The position numbers and the translations under genes were made by a program. 64,000 bases of DNA, taken from Microvelia longipes (lineage: Eukaryota > Arthropoda > Insecta > Hemiptera > Veliidae). Location: assembly GCA_018340805.1 (NCBI GenBank), contig JACMZG010001914.1:48859104-48923103 (forward strand), in the 5' to 3' direction. The stretch's first letter is position 1; each line of letters begins with the position of its first letter. This document shows positions 44,943-56,584 of this stretch, in pieces. The notes under the pieces were generated by a model. It ran no database searches and was not told the DNA's origin. It worked only from the letters and a program-made list of their open reading frames with translations.

Positions 44943-46058
44943 TTAATATAGACTGATTTTTAAACTAGGAAAAGTAGGAATTAAATATCTAACAGTTTTC
45001 ATGCGGTCTTTGTAATCATTGAGTTCAATTTCTCTATTATTCAGAGAGCCATCATTACTTATTTTATTCTTATTTCTAACAGACACTTTTTTAAAAGGAA
45101 AATAAAGATTAATAAAACCGGATAACTTATTAATAAAGGAATCAAAATTTTTACCAACACTCTCACTGCTTAAAAGTTTCAACCAGTCTATTTGACTAAC
45201 AGCCATATTGAACTCATATACCGAAGCCGCATTATTAAAACATCTCTTATAAATATAATTATTATTATTTTTCTTAAAATTGCTATCAACATGTAAAGTA
45301 ACATATTGAGCTAAATGATCAGAGTATAACATATCAATAAGTTCAGCCTCATTTGTTACATAGTTATTAAGTAAGATATTATCAATAGCGGAGGCACTGT
45401 GAGTGGTGATTCTAGTAGGGCAGTTAATAGTACATTTCATATTATAAGACTTAGGTATATTTTTAAAATTCTTGACGTGTTTGTTTCTATCTTTTAACAA
45501 ATCTAAGTTAAAATCACCTCCAATGACAGCTACTGAATTTTCTTTGTGTATTAATTCATAAATAGACTCTAATTTATTGACTAAAATTTCGTTATTACTT
45601 TCGCAAGGATTATACACACAACAAACAATATATTTTATTCCATTTAAACCTATAGAAATAGCTGAGCATTCAAATACACCTTCTTCTGATATTTTACATA
45701 TGTCCTGCCTAATTTTGAAGTCAAAACCATCTTTAACGTAAATAGCTGTTCCTCCGTGTTTATTATGACCTCTACAAAAATATGAAGCTAAAGTAAAACC
45801 TCTGATTTTAAATGATGTGATGGCTTCACTGGTTAACCAGTGCTCTGTCAACATAAGAACGTCACAAGGTATTTTATTGAGAGCTTCCTCCAGTCTGTTT
45901 ACTTTATTACATAGTGATTGTACATTGTGATGTAAAACTTTTAAACTAGCTTTACCTTTTCCCTCTTTTTTAACAAAATTAGTTTTAGTCAGGGATGATT
46001 CAGTGTCGTTTTGGATTTCTCTAAAAAAGTTGTTGTGCCATCCGAAACAAACGTTACC
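44943..46058 (-). pseudogene. Non-LTR ORF2 apurinic-type endonuclease segment
   Basis: Open from about 46,058 (after a stop) and overlapping the end of ORF1 by about 70 bases. Motifs in order: LKVLHHNVQSL, MLTEHW, GGTAIYV, GGDFNLDLL, and SDHLAQYV, which together supply the Asn, Glu, Asp/Asn and SDH residues of APE endonucleases. No ATG precedes the first motif, so translation probably depended on reinitiation or coupling with ORF1. It ends in a frameshift stop at 44,943. Confidence 0.87.
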
Positions 46059-47065
46059 TCATCAATTTTATTCTTCTTACTGATTTGAGCAGCTAGCTTT
46101 TTGCTCAGCAAGCTTGCATGTGATTTTTTAAACTTCAGCTCACCTTTTGGAAAAACAGTCGATAAGTCACTGATGTCCAGAAACTTAGCATTATCATATA
46201 ATTGTATTAAAGCCGAAATCTTTTTATTGACTATTCTAGACAGCATATTTGGTGCCGACCAAGGAGGCAAGTGACTTATTGTTGGGACTCCACATACAAT
46301 CAATTTAAATTCTTTTGTTTTACTTAAATTTAAAAAGGACTCTATTTCTTTTATTATATTTTTGGTGTCGTTGTACTCTATATTGGCACTCCCAGCCAGT
46401 AAAACCACTGTGTTCTGCTGGTAATTTACTTCAGTTGAATTAATTATCTGTTCAATGGTTAACCCTTCTTTGACTACAGAAGAGACAGAATATTTTCTAG
46501 GTAGATATGTGACCAGTTCACGAGCCAATCCTCTGCCCATGCCGTCCGTTAGAATTTGAATATTATGCATTTTAATCTCGTTATCTAAATTTAAATTATT
46601 AATATTTGTTTTTATCTCTCCAATGCTCTTTTCTAGCATTCTGGATTCTGCCTCTATTTTTTTAAAAAGTAAATTTAATTTATTATTTTCTTTATGTAGT
46701 GACTGAATTACTGAACTTTGTTTTAGTAACTGTAGATTTTCATGTTTCAGATTAAATTGCGTAACTTGCAATTCATTTAAAGATGCCATCAAATCCGCAT
46801 TTTGCTGGTTCCTTTCTTCAATATCTTGATGTTTTTTATCTAAATCTAAGAAAATTGTATTTCTTTTTCTAATACTACTTATAAGGCTAACAAATGGGTC
46901 CAGAATATTATACATTTGTTCAAATGTTAAGATATTTTTAACCACTGACAGCGTAGTATGAAGAGATAATATACATTCGTATTCTTCTGCAGAAACTTCT
47001 TCTTTTGGAATGTTCTCAAGTTCTTTGAACAGATTTTCAGTTTCAATTTCTAATTTTTTTCTCAT
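45989..47065 (-). CDS. Non-LTR ORF1 protein, coiled coil plus SGNH/esterase-like domain
   Basis: 358 codons, intact. The N-terminal third is acidic and helical. Residues about 70-170 are Leu/Glu/Lys/Asn-rich and form a probable coiled coil for multimerisation. From about residue 170 the order TDGMGRGLARELV, VVLLAGSANIEY, KLIVCGVPTISHLPPW and KKSHASLLSKKLA resembles the blocks of SGNH/GDSL-type domains seen in ORF1 of some CR1-like elements, though the catalytic Ser/Asp are not evident. ORF1 proteins bind element RNA and chaperone it. The start is the first Met in frame. Confidence 0.75.
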   Translation of the reverse strand: MRKKLEIETENLFKELENIPKEEVSAEEYECILSLHTTLSVVKNILTFEQMYNILDPFVSLISSIRKRNTIFLDLDKKHQDIEERNQQNADLMASLNELQVTQFNLKHENLQLLKQSSVIQSLHKENNKLNLLFKKIEAESRMLEKSIGEIKTNINNLNLDNEIKMHNIQILTDGMGRGLARELVTYLPRKYSVSSVVKEGLTIEQIINSTEVNYQQNTVVLLAGSANIEYNDTKNIIKEIESFLNLSKTKEFKLIVCGVPTISHLPPWSAPNMLSRIVNKKISALIQLYDNAKFLDISDLSTVFPKGELKFKKSHASLLSKKLAAQISKKNKIDEVTFVSDGTTTFLEKSKTTLNHP

Positions 47066-47820
47066 TTTAATTATAATTAGTTACTAAAAATTGAATGAAT
47101 TTAATGAATTACCTCTATTAAAATTAGCAATGTAATGACTAAAAACAATATGAACTATATAAGTTTTAAGTGTCCCAAACGAGATTTGAACTATAACTTA
47201 TAGGCTAAAATTTAAAAGAGAATATTATATTAGTTGTAAGCAAAATAAATCTTGATATTTGCTTAGCAAAGTGCTGCAACCTAGTAGCGAAGAGGTGAAC
47301 TAGAGGTTTGTTTTCAATGAAAGGCGCGAAGCTGCCAGATCAATTTAATTAAAGAGCGATGTCTCGTGGTTAGATAAGGAACTAACACATCAGTGGCGGG
47401 GATGTGGTTTCACTATGAAAAGATAGATATATTGCTATGGATATGATCAAAAGGTTGTTTATTGTTGCATAATTAAATGCTTTTTGTTATCCTTATCAGC
47501 AAAAATATAGTTTTCTTATCAATTTTCTTTGCCACGACACTGTATTCGGCTCCTTTTAAAATAGTACAAAATATATTATAACAAATTAAAACTTACCGGA
47601 AACTACTCTATAATGTACCTATTTATCCAACTTTAAACTGCAGAAATTTATACGAGAAAAAAACAACATTTACACTGTTAAATAAAATAAATAATAAATG
47701 CAACAAGAGAACACGATGTTAACACTATGACGTCCCTACTCTTCCTCATTTACATTGTTTAAAGGAAAAGTAATATATATCATTTGATACTACCGAGTTT
47801 TGCAAAACGTGAATAGTTGA

Positions 47821-48454
47821 CACAATATAATTGTGCGAGAGACACCTAGGAAATGTAACAAGCAAAATGCAATGCTACATCTGGGAACTGTTCCATCATT
47901 CGACATTCGTCATCATTGATGGCTCGACATAAAGTCATGTCCCACTCTGTTTCGTTACGTCTACCTCATCAGGGCGATGACAGAGCCTGAACTCACTCTG
48001 ACCTTCAATTAATTCTGAAGAATATAATGTGAAGTATTTACCAGAGACGAGCGGTGCTCTCTTACCGCCATCATACATGCCAAACATATATAATTTGATG
48101 CTATCGAGTTTTGTAAAACATAAATAATTGAAACAATATCAATTGCGAGAGGCAGCAAGGAAATGTAACAAGCAAAATGCAATGCTACATCTGGGAAAAG
48201 AGCAGAGCGGTAAGAGAGCACTGCTCTGCTCTGGTAAGTACTTCACTTTATATTCTTCGGAATTAATTGAAGGTCAGAGTGACTTCAGGCATTGTCGGCG
48301 CCCTGATGAGTTAGACGTAACGAAACAGAGTGGGACATGACATTGTGTCGAGCCATCAATGATGACGAATGTCGAATTTTGGAACAGTTCCCAGATGTAA
48401 CATTGCATTTTGCTTGTTACATTTCCTAGGTGTCTCTCGCACAATTATATTGTG
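47821..48454. mobile_element. Palindromic element of about 0.63 kb
   Basis: Ends CACAATATAATTGTGCGAGA and TCTCGCACAATTATATTGTG are exact inverses. Arms 47,821-48,064 and about 48,195-48,454 pair through GGAAATGTAACAAGCAAAAT, CGACATTCGTCATCATTGAT and GTCCCACTCTGTTTCGTTAC. The centre holds a third, diverged copy of the outer sequence (about 48,096-48,196). A related fragment lies at about 11,475-11,570. The opposing open frames here are palindrome artefacts. Confidence 0.85.
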
Positions 48455-48591
48455 AAGAGTAATATGCTTGACTAAGAAAGAGAACTAATTTTAAAATCCG
48501 ATAATTTTACATGCATTATCCGTTTCAGATGTTTTAAAGAGCTTCTCAGTAATTTTACCAAGCTTTTTGTCACAAGAGTTAAGCCCGCAAC

Positions 48592-49132
48592 CTTAGAATA
48601 ATACTATATATAGAAGGAGCACTACTGATAACACGAAAGCCGGTTCACTGGTGCAACTAAGTAATGCTGCCACCCTTACAATATACAATTTTTTAAAAAA
48701 AAGTTGGCAATACTTCGGGTTGCTGAATTATTATGTTCTATTATTAATTAATGATTGATTATTCATAAAATACTAATATAAATATCGGTGCGTTACAATA
48801 TTTTATGCATTTTAAATTGTAGTTAACGTATTTATTAAAATTATATATAAAAAGTAGTCCTCGTCAACTAAATGTAGATTCTTGTATTCCGCCACCCTTT
48901 TGCCATCTAAGACCAGTTTTATTAAATACTCAGCAGGTGTTTTAAGTTATTATATTTGTTCTTTACGATCTTTCTTCATAAATAGATATTTATGACAAAT
49001 ATTTAAAATAATGTTTTGTTGTCAGGTTGGCAGCATTACTTAGTTGCATCAGTCAACCGGCTTTCGTGTTATCAGTGGAATTAGATTGTGTTTACGGTCC
49101 TGTGCTCCTTCTATATATAGTATTATTCTAAG
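48592..49132 (-). mobile_element. 541-bp TIR transposon, copy B, with 8-bp target duplication
   Basis: The whole unit is the reverse complement of 714-1253. It is flanked by CCCGCAAC at 48,584-48,591 and 49,133-49,140, a different 8-mer from copy A, which confirms the boundaries. TIRs of about 90-100 bp; internal 350 bp without a frame. Confidence 0.92.
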
Positions 49133-49140
49133 CCCGCAAC

Positions 49141-49480
49141 TGTACACGGAAAAAAAATAATGTTTTGACCCAGGTTTAATGAAAATGTGTATGTGTACTT
49201 AAACTTGTAATGCGAGTTTAATCTATTAAATGATTTAGTATGCAGAGTATCTATATAAACATTATGTTTTTTGGGCACTCTATATAGTATTCAGTAAAGG
49301 TGATACATAAATTCCCAAACGTATTAATGACTTATATATATTACAATCGTTTTGACTAACAAATTAATTAGATATTAAACTTTAATTATGTACATTAGTT
49401 ATTTATAAGTTATAATTTGCTGCTCAACTTTTATGATCTAACAAAACCTATATTCTTGCCGTATTGAAATAAAACTTGGT
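49141..49480. other. AT-rich spacer
   Basis: No gene or clear repeat. A short direct/inverted word set around ACTTATAAGTATACTTGTAC marks the edge of the next R1 fragment. Confidence 0.4.
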
Positions 49481-49870
49481 ATACTTATAAGTATACTTGT
49501 ACTTGTACCAATTGGTACAAGTATGAGTTGAAATTAATTTCAACTCCATTGGATTATTTCTGTTTGACTTTTCCTCATTTATGCTGTGGGTTTATGGAAA
49601 AGTATTGTTTGCAAAAAATTCCGAAACCGGATTATCTGTTTTATTTGTTTTTAAGACCTCCTGGGTTTAGATTTCACAAAGTTGTCTGTGATTCGTATGT
49701 GTGTGTTTATTATATTATCACTGTTAATCCTAGTGTATTTATACTAAAGAGTTACAAATTGGTAGAAAAATCGACATTTAGGTCTAGTTTTGATATCTAA
49801 AATTAATTTTATGAAAAAAATTTATCCGTCAATAGTAACAATAATGAGTTTTAAAAATGCATAAAACACA
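49481..49870 (-). mobile_element. R1 fragment, diverged
   Basis: TTGGATTATTTCTGTTTGAC, TATGGAAAAGTATTGTTTGC, TTCCGAAACCGGATTATCTG, a TTTAAGACCTCCTGGG block, and a TACTAAAGAGTTACAAATTG block match R1 in degraded form. Orientation is mixed, so it may be a rearranged copy. Confidence 0.45.
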
Positions 49871-49908
49871 ACCAAGTTAAATTCGCCACGCATGCATTGC
49901 TATCTATC

Positions 49909-50017
<109 letters not shown>

Positions 50018-50204
50018 CATATACAATTTTTAACATTCAGCCCCTCCCGAAATTAAATCCTGGCTACGCCACTGGTCTACCTCGAGCTCTTGTGGCAGAA
50101 GTCACTAACATCTAGCTAGTGATTAGTTTTTAAAATATATCAACCCTATTTTACTCTAACTCAAACATAAAGATATTATATTATTGGAGGGGCTTTACAG
50201 GTTG

Positions 50205-50490
50205 AACTTTGAAACATCGAAAAATTAACCCGACCTCTTACGACTACCAATGTAATCAAATAAGTAGAACAAAATTATAAAAACTTAAATAGTAGAACGT
50301 TAATAATACAAATCAAACTACGAGCAATAAACGGGAAGCCGACAGCATTGATTTAATATAACCTTAACTTACTCTGGGGAGTGGTTTCAATGAGGTTACA
50401 CAGAGTCCCTGAGAGCACTTAAATGATGTTTTAGGCGTATTTATTGAGATAAGCTATGCCCCGTTTAGAATATATCTCTATAAACTTAAA
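50205..50490 (+). repeat. Dispersed family R2 copy
   Basis: GATTTAATATAACCTTAACT, TCAATGAGGTTACACAGAGT, CCCTGAGAGCAC and AAGCTATGCCCCGTTTAG match the intron 3 copy of R2. Confidence 0.6.
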
Positions 50491-52650
50491 AGTATACCTG
50501 TTGAGATGTGTAGGTGCTTAGTTAATTTTGATAATATTAAATATTAGTGTCAACACTGTTTAAATATAAACATATGTTTATAACATAAATAAAGGAGATT
50601 ATAGTAGTGTTGCTTTTTATCGTGAAATCTATGTTTTTAATTAACTATAATTATTAATTATAGTTAATCAATAATAATTAATTAACTATAATTAATCGGT
50701 TTATAGTTAATTAATTTAACTAAAAAATCGGTTACGGAGAACCCCGTAACCTTTCCTCGCCATATCAGATTCACCACTTATCGATTGCGATGGACTAATC
50801 ATAATTTTTTTTTTTTTTCGAGCATCTGCATAAATTTTTAAGTCTTTTTGACATTCCGGGGGATCGAAAAACGTAAGGGAACATCAAAAATAAGTATGAA
50901 GTAGAAATTACTCATCGGCTGTATTAGGTTAGAACTAACGTACTTTAGGATTAACGACATAATTAATTAATTTCAATATATAATATATTTTATTTTTTAC
51001 CGTTTTGATTTCTACTAGAGCATTCTTTGTTCTACCTCATAGAATCAAAACCTAGTTTAGTAGCAGTTGTTAATTTTTATTAATATTTTCGTTTCATTAT
51101 AATTTGTCTTTCAAAATAATATGATGGACCCCTAAAAAAACAATTTACAGTCTTTTTAACTTTTTTCAATCCTTAATTATACATTATCCTAAAAAAGAAA
51201 ACTTTATAAACTTGTGATTATCCAAAAACAAGATTGGGACGATGAAGAAGAAGAAAAAAAATTAAAATGAGGTTTTGTTTATTCAAGACGATGGTCAGCT
51301 AACAAGGTGGCGGCGAACTGGCATCAGAAAATTACAGGGGAATAAACAACTCCAGTACTTTAACAACTTTAACTATCAACTCTATAACATATAAACTCCA
51401 TGTTTGTCTGACCAAAGTGTCTCATTACCTTCTCTAACGTTTTCCACTACTGCAAAAACTTATTTTAAGTATAAACAAAATTTTTAAAAATGAAAAAAAT
51501 CTATAAATAACAATATAGGCCCAATAATAGCACCTTGAGTAAATCGTAACATATATAATTTAAATCGATTAAATAACAAAAGCTGGGTTTTAAAAATGCT
51601 CACGCTAAGTCTTCCATCATTTTAGTTTTAAAATTTACAGAGATTTAGCTTAAGGCTGATACGAAGAAAGGTTTTGTGATTAAAATATGTCAGCAAGTTT
51701 TAAAAAACAGAATAAATTTGTCGATAGATTTTTTTTTATAAAATCAATTTTATTTGTCTTTGTTTTTAAAGCGGTTTTACTTTTTATTTCCAATAAGTAG
51801 TCTTTTAAATAGGAGCCAAGAGCTATTTTTATGTAGTATCAAAACGTCATTAAAAGGGGGGGGGTGGCTAAAAAGCGATGTTTTTGCTTATATATTGAAA
51901 CTTAAGTTTATTAGACAGACATTATACATTAGACACACAGACATTAGACAGAGTTTGCCAAGAGTAAAATTGCCTTATTTTTGGCCTAATTTTGAGTTGA
52001 AATGTCCAATTTTTGCACTTGGTGAACTTATTACCGTCAGAATAGCAGTCTTAGACAAAAACAGATCTAGGGAAAAATGTCTTAAATTATCTCTAGAACC
52101 CAAAAAGCCTAATTTAAAAGTTTAGTTTAATTAATTAAGTTTAGCTTCGGATTAACTCTTTTCTACTTTTTCGCAAAATGTTGTGTAGTATGTGACATCC
52201 CAAATTAATTCCATCACCAAATTAATTAATGTTTAATGGCTTAAACTTTAATAGATAGGGGAGACTTTTAGTCCACCCTGTTTGATGCGCAGAAATTTAA
52301 AAAAATGAATGTTCTCCCCCCCCCCTTACTATCTAAATAATATTAATATATGATATTATAATGGATGAAATTATAATAATATTCAAAGGACCACTTTCAT
52401 TCGATTCAAACCCCCAAAAACACAAAATTAAAAAAAACCTCTTTTGTGGCGTAAAATAATAACTTTGAAATAATTAATTTTTAATAAACTAGGCTAATCC
52501 CGTCACAACAACCTAGTTTTCAATAAGGATCATGTCTTTCTCACGGTTAATTTTTATACTAAGTTTGATAAAAAAAAATATTCATCCGTTCAAGAGATAG
52601 AGTGTTTACAAAAATCCGCTAGAAATATATACATACCGACATACATACAC
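50491..52650. other. Non-coding stretch, one unsupported frame
   Basis: An AT-rich palindromic patch TTAACTATAATTATTAATTA and its inverse lie at 50,638-50,720. Beside it is a short R1 end (CGGTTACGGAGAACCCCG, 50,730). A 123-codon plus frame at 51,754-52,125 has no domain, and its middle is built from an ACATTAGACA-type simple repeat, so I do not call it. C homopolymers lie near 52,318. Confidence 0.4.
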
Positions 52651-52656
52651 ACACTC

Positions 52657-52934
<278 letters not shown>

Positions 52935-53590
52935 GTACGTATATATAAAAGTCGCTTTCGTCTATTACAATATGTCCCTGTTCTATCGTCTACTACAACG
53001 TTACAGGTTATTTAGAACGTAAAAGTAAATAAACGGAAAATGAAGGTAAAATCTCGTCACGAAACCTATCAATATCCCACGCCGGTAAACGAACCGAAAC
53101 CAAAAATTCCCTCAGGGAATAACAGGGACATATTACCGAATCGGAATCCTCATGTGACAAATACCCCAAGGTGTGACAGGCTACAGAAGTAATATATAGT
53201 GAAAATGGGAAAAGTAGACGTTTTTCTCAAAGCCCTGATCATTTTACTTGTTAAATTATTAAATTGGCACAAGAAAACTTTATTTGCCTAGTTATACATA
53301 CGCATAGCAGTATTACTTATGTAAATTCTAAATAAAGATTTTCAAATCTATGTAGAATTTGTGATTGAGTTTTAAATTATCGGTTGACATTTAAAATTTA
53401 TATTTTATCCGAGTTAATGTTTAGAGTAGTAAGACTAAGAGGGGGCTCAATTTCATCTTACAAATGTCTATTCCTTCTATTCATGCCTCAGTAAAGGATA
53501 ATAGGGGGCGTTTAGGAATTTAAATATTATTCCTTGATGGTTCAATATTTAAGAAATTAGTGGTCATGATTTTTTATCTTTCATTTTGAC

Positions 53591-54971
53591 ATCCATATCA
53601 AGTGTCCCAAAAAAATAAAAAAAGGTGCTCTAAAAGAATAGATTTTGATAATTATTTTGCTATTGATACCCATATCTATGGTGAGTAAAAAATGACCAAT
53701 ATAAATTTTTTATGGTCACCCATTCTTTTTTTATGGTCACTTTTATGGTCCTCCGACCCCAAAATTTAGTGATTTTTGACCTTCAGATAAGCAGCCGATA
53801 CTCGGTTCTCGCTTGTACTACAGCAAAAATATGAACGGATCTGTTTAAAACAAGCTTTGAGCTACATTTGGCCATTTGACACTTTTACTCTATGACCGCT
53901 CCTTGGGGGGGGGGACAATGAGGACTCCAAATTTTAGGGTTTCTTAAAAATATATGAAAATTTTAACATTTTTTTATAATATGAAGAAATCTCAATTAAG
54001 AGCTCCCAATTTTTAAGGAGTTACTTACTTTAAAGACAAGCAATCAACAAAATTTTCAAGCATTAATATAATTCGTTTATGAGCTAAGGTTTTTTGAAAA
54101 TCCATATTTTTTGATTTTTGGTCATTTTTGACCTTCAATATCTCCCTTGGACATGTTTACTTTTTGATAAAATCATATCACAAAGACCCCTTACCAGTGT
54201 CAACATAAACCATCAAAAACATTCTTGTATATTTGCACAAGCAAAGTTATAGCTAATCATGTATGTGTGATTTTCAAATATATATTTTTTTTTTGGATAT
54301 TTTGAAAATTACACATACATGATTAAGCTATAACTTTGCTTGTGGGCAAATACACAAGAATGTTTTTAGTGGTTTATGTTGACATTGGTTAGGGATCTTT
54401 TTGATATGATTTTTTTTAAAAAGTATACATGTCCAAGGGAGATATTGAAGGTCAAAAATGACCAAAAATTAAAAAATATGGATTTTCAAAAAACCATAGC
54501 TCATAAACGAATTATATTAATGCTTTGAAAATTTTGTTGATTGCTTGTCTTAAAGTAAGTAACTCCTTAAAAATTGGGAGCTCTTAATTGAGATTTCTTC
54601 ATATTATAAAAAAATGTTAAAATTTTCATATATTTTTAAGAAACCCTAAAATTTGGAGTCCTCATTGTCCCCCCCCCCCAAGGAGCGGTCATAGAGTAAA
54701 AGTGTCAAAGGGCCAAATGTGGCTCAAAGCTTGTTTTAAACAGATCCGTTCATATTTTTGCTGTAGTACAAGCGAGAACCGAGTATCGGCTGCTTATCTG
54801 AAGGTCAAAAATCACTAAATTTTAGGGTCGGAGGACCATAAAAGTGACCATAAAAAAAGAACGGGTGACCATAAAAAATTTATATTGGTAATATAAATGG
54901 GTATCAATAGCAAAATAATTATCAAAATCTATTTTTTTTGAGCATCCAAGTCTGGGACACTTGATATGGAT
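53591..54971. mobile_element. 1.38-kb near-perfect palindrome (foldback-like)
   Basis: The outer ATCCATATCAAGTGTCCCA is the exact inverse of the right end. The arms stay highly similar through ATTTTGATAATTATTTTGCT, GGTCCTCCGACCCC, GCAGCCGATACTCGGTTCTC, a C/G homopolymer and TTGACCTTCAATATCTCCCT, down to a centre near 54,281 (ATGTATGTGTGATTTTC facing its inverse). No frame and no target duplication recognised. Confidence 0.9.
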
Positions 54972-55109
54972 TGGTCCTCTATACACAGATATGATAGGAA
55001 TGAAAGAATGGTTTGCGATTTAACGTCTTATAAATTATTATTTTGTTAGAACTAGAAGAGTACAATATTACTTGTTAGGTTAATACATTGGCACAGGGAA
55101 ACTTTGCCT

Positions 55110-55415
55110 AGTTATACAAAGGATCTTGAATAAAGGGGATGACGCACTAAGTCGATTTGCCATACAAAACAGTGACCCCATCGAAATCTGAATGACTTAA
55201 CAAGCACCAAATGTTACAATAACTATCACAAGAAGCACAGAAGAAAGTTGAGAAGCAAACTCAACAACTTTGCTACATAACCTGCGTCTGGCGCCTTTTT
55301 TTATAACCAAAGGGAAGGTAAGTTTGCTCCCATTTCTCTATCTCATACAACTTCCATGGAGTCAGAAATGTTCATTAATGCGTCATCCCCTTTATTCAAG
55401 ATCCTTGAGTTATAC
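55110..55415. mobile_element. 290-bp MITE with 8-bp target duplication and empty site
   Basis: The element is 55,118-55,407, with ends AAAGGATCTTGAATAAAGG and the inverse CTTTATTCAAGATCCTTG. TIRs continue through GGGGATGACGCA / TGCGTCATCCCC. AGTTATAC flanks it at 55,110-55,117 and 55,408-55,415. The flanks are paralogous to 53,250-53,400, where the site is uninterrupted (TTTGCCTAGTTATACATACG), giving an empty-site control inside the window. Confidence 0.88.
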
Positions 55416-55559
55416 ACATGCAGTATAAGCAGTACAACATAAATAAATTTTAAATAAAGATTTTCAAATCCATGCATTATATATGATTGAGTTTTAAATC
55501 ATCGTTTGACATTTAAATACAATATATGACAAGGATACGTATTAATATAATGGTTGATA

Positions 55560-55635
55560 CAAAAAATAAACTTTCTTATTGTTTATTTTAATTATCAAAT
55601 AAACAATTAGAAAGTTTATTTTTTGTGGACTTATA
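55560..55635. repeat. Short hairpin
   Basis: AAAAAATAAACTTTCTTATT (then GTTTATTT) faces AAATAAACAATTAGAAAGTT and TATTTTTT. Arms of about 30 bp. Confidence 0.8.
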
Positions 55636-55636
55636 A

Positions 55637-56147
55637 AAAAAACAGATTAATTACACAAAAATCATATATTTTTTTAATATATAACAATTATCTAAGGTTT
55701 TGACTAAAAATTAGTCATCATCAGAGTTTGGTATGGTTTGTTAACTTCATATTACACCTTGGTATGGTTTGGTAACTTCATATTGCACCTTGGTATGGTT
55801 TGTTAACTTCATATTGCACCTTGGTATGGTTGTAACTTCATATTGCCTTGGTATGGTTTGGTAACTTCATATTGCAACCTGGTATGGTTTGGTAACTTCA
55901 TATTGCACTGGTAACTTATATTGCACCTTGGTATGTTTGGTACTTCATATTGCACCTTGGTATGGTTTGGTAACTTCATATTGCACCTTGAATATACCAA
56001 GGTGCAATATGAAGTAGTTTTTAATTTTTTTTTTTTTTAATTTTATATTGTTGTTAAACTCTGATGATGCTTAGTTAATTATATATTATATATTAAAAAA
56101 AAGTATAAGACTTTTGAGTAATTAATCTGTTTTTATATAAAATTAAT
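55637..56147. repeat. Inverted-repeat element enclosing a 31-bp minisatellite
   Basis: The left arm (AAAACAGATTAATTACACAA, TTTTTTTAATATATAACAAT, CATCATCAGAGTTTG) mirrors the right arm (AAACTCTGATGATGC, ATATATTAAAAAAAAGTATA, GTAATTAATCTGTTTTTATA). Between them, 55,730-55,993, are about nine units of 31 bp (GGTATGGTTTGGTAACTTCA followed by TATTGCACCTT). The last unit is followed by an inverted unit (CCAAGGTGCAATATGAAGTA). Confidence 0.85.
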
Positions 56148-56329
56148 TGTGACGCTTCTGCTCAGAATTATTTTAATAAAGCAAATTTGATTTACATACT
56201 AGGTTTTCCACTGCATATTAGGGAAAAAGAAGTAAGCTATGAAATTAAAATAAGAGTTTTCTTCATACTGACAGGTAGAAATTCCTTTTATTGTCTTGCA
56301 CCCTATATTTTCCAGACTATTCCCACATC

Positions 56330-56455
56330 ATATTAGCGAATTTCCTTTGGAAATTCGCCTAATGGGATAGGCGTCATGGCGGAATTCGAACCTCGGACCA
56401 CGACACAAATCCGTTTCAGAGGTCCCTAATGACGAAAAAATAAGTTTCGCGAGAC
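56330..56455 (-). mobile_element. SINE-like family S2, copy 2
   Basis: Reverse complement of the 11,047-11,180 unit: CCTAATGGGATAGGCGTCAT, GGAATTCGAACCTCGGACCA (B box on the minus strand), CAAATCCGTTTCAGAGGTCC. A palindromic GCGAATTTCCTTTGGAAATT sits at the end. Confidence 0.65.
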
Positions 56456-56584
56456 TTTATATATATATATTTAATACTTCAGCATTCTTTAATTCTGGAG
56501 TAAAGCTCCAATATTTATTTTGTCGCGTCTATAATATTATTAAAAAGCTATATAAATAAAAACAATACGGTACATGGAAGTGCT

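Larger units (their letters stand above)
42858..47090 (-). mobile_element. Nearly full-length APE-type non-LTR retrotransposon
   Basis: Minus-strand order: ORF1 (47,065-45,989), endonuclease (about 46,058-44,943), reverse transcriptase (44,941 to about 43,106), a 3' UTR and a TAAA-type tail whose plus-strand image is the TATTTATTTATTTTA run at 42,858-42,893. The 5' end lies at or beyond 47,070 and was not fixed. Two frameshifts (about 44,943 and about 43,170) break ORF2. The layout fits the CR1/Jockey/Daphne broad group. Confidence 0.88.

Noticed and set aside
51754..52125. 123-codon frame
   Set aside because: Part of it is an ACATTAGACA-type simple repeat and the rest has no recognisable domain.
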